From assembly GCA_021202575.1 (NCBI GenBank), contig JAJQCU010000079.1, positions 1 to 5,141 of the forward strand: a stretch of DNA of 5,141 nucleotides, given 5' to 3'. The notes beneath the pieces are model-generated. The model saw only the letters and a list, made by a program, of their open reading frames with translations, did not search any database and was not told the DNA's origin. Made by a program: the position numbers and the translations under genes. Source of the DNA: Lachnospiraceae bacterium (GTDB lineage Bacteria; Bacillota; Clostridia; Lachnospirales; Lachnospiraceae). Positions 5,032 to 5,141 of the stretch are shown one piece after another. Numbering within the stretch: the stretch's first letter is position 1; each line of letters begins with the position of its first letter.

Positions 5032-5141
5032 TTACTTCAAAAGGAAAAATCCCCAAACATCATTGCTGAATTCACCCGCTGCGAACTCATGCTCCTCCCC
5101 TTTGATAACAACAGTATAAACCGGGAAACTGTACTCCTGAC
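5032..5141 (-). CDS. 3' end of an unrecognised gene, cut by the window edge
   Basis: A minus-strand frame enters from the right edge and stops at the TAA at 5032-5034, giving 35 residues: QEYSFPVYTVVIKGEEHEF, then AAGEFSNDVWGFFLLK. The residue mix (Glu-rich, aromatic, no biased runs) looks like a real protein, and the other minus-strand frames are closed or poor. I do not recognise the family. About 50 bases (4983-5031) separate it from the operator repeats, with no terminator visible, so transcription from this gene might run into the regulator's promoter region. Confidence 0.5.
   Translation of the reverse strand, partial: QEYSFPVYTVVIKGEEHEFAAGEFSNDVWGFFLLK

Noticed and set aside
5006..5035. 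Plus-strand promoter-like TTGACA (5006-5011) and TATTAC (5030-5035), 18-base spacer
   Set aside because: No plus-strand coding frame or RNA gene follows before the window edge, and it overlaps the 3' end of a minus-strand gene. A promoter firing out of the window cannot be excluded.

Overview
The window looks like a low-to-moderate GC Firmicutes genome, most likely a gut Clostridia/Lachnospiraceae-type bacterium. The reasons are strong AGGAGG-type ribosome binding sites, a clostridial-looking IS4-family transposase, a Cys_rich_VLP protein of the kind carried on Firmicutes conjugative elements, and rho-independent terminators. The genus cannot be fixed from the sequence. The stretch reads as an accessory region in decay: at least three genes are visibly broken.

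Layout. Positions 1-122 may hold the 3' end of an unrecognised plus-strand gene, followed by a terminator (220-252). A minus-strand pyridoxamine 5'-phosphate oxidase-like gene (269-466) has lost its middle: N-terminal and C-terminal family segments are joined in frame. From roughly 540 to 1842 lies an IS4-family insertion sequence with a good promoter and start, but with an in-frame amber codon and a missing 3' end. It runs directly into a small minus-strand gene (1827-1967). Next come a nested inverted repeat (2002-2115) and a Cys_rich_VLP/zinc-ribbon gene (2103-2522, minus). A 170-base AT-rich gap (2530-2700) holds a minus-strand terminator, a long imperfect hairpin and four copies of a TTRACTAA-like motif.

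The right half is a set of minus-strand genes in one orientation. A Schlafen/AlbA_2-type ATP-binding regulator (COG2865-like, 3561-4904) is followed 49 bases later by a kptA (RNA 2'-phosphotransferase) pseudogene (2958-3511). That overlaps by one base a stand-alone Smr-domain gene (2701-2958). A terminator follows at 2532-2574. The regulator has a convincing promoter (4926-4954). Its 17-bp spacer is one copy of an 18-bp repeat, and a second copy lies 33 bp further upstream, which looks like an autoregulatory operator. The same repeat words recur in inverted orientation inside the regulator gene, where they encode the MINGMINGT linker ahead of the winged helix. The right edge (5032-5141) holds the 3' end of another minus-strand gene.

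Most worth following up: the operator-like repeat shared between promoter and coding linker; the possible regulator-kptA-smr cassette linking a Schlafen-type protein to RNA-end processing and nuclease-like functions; and the exact lesions in kptA, which allow a 184-residue ancestral protein to be rebuilt.
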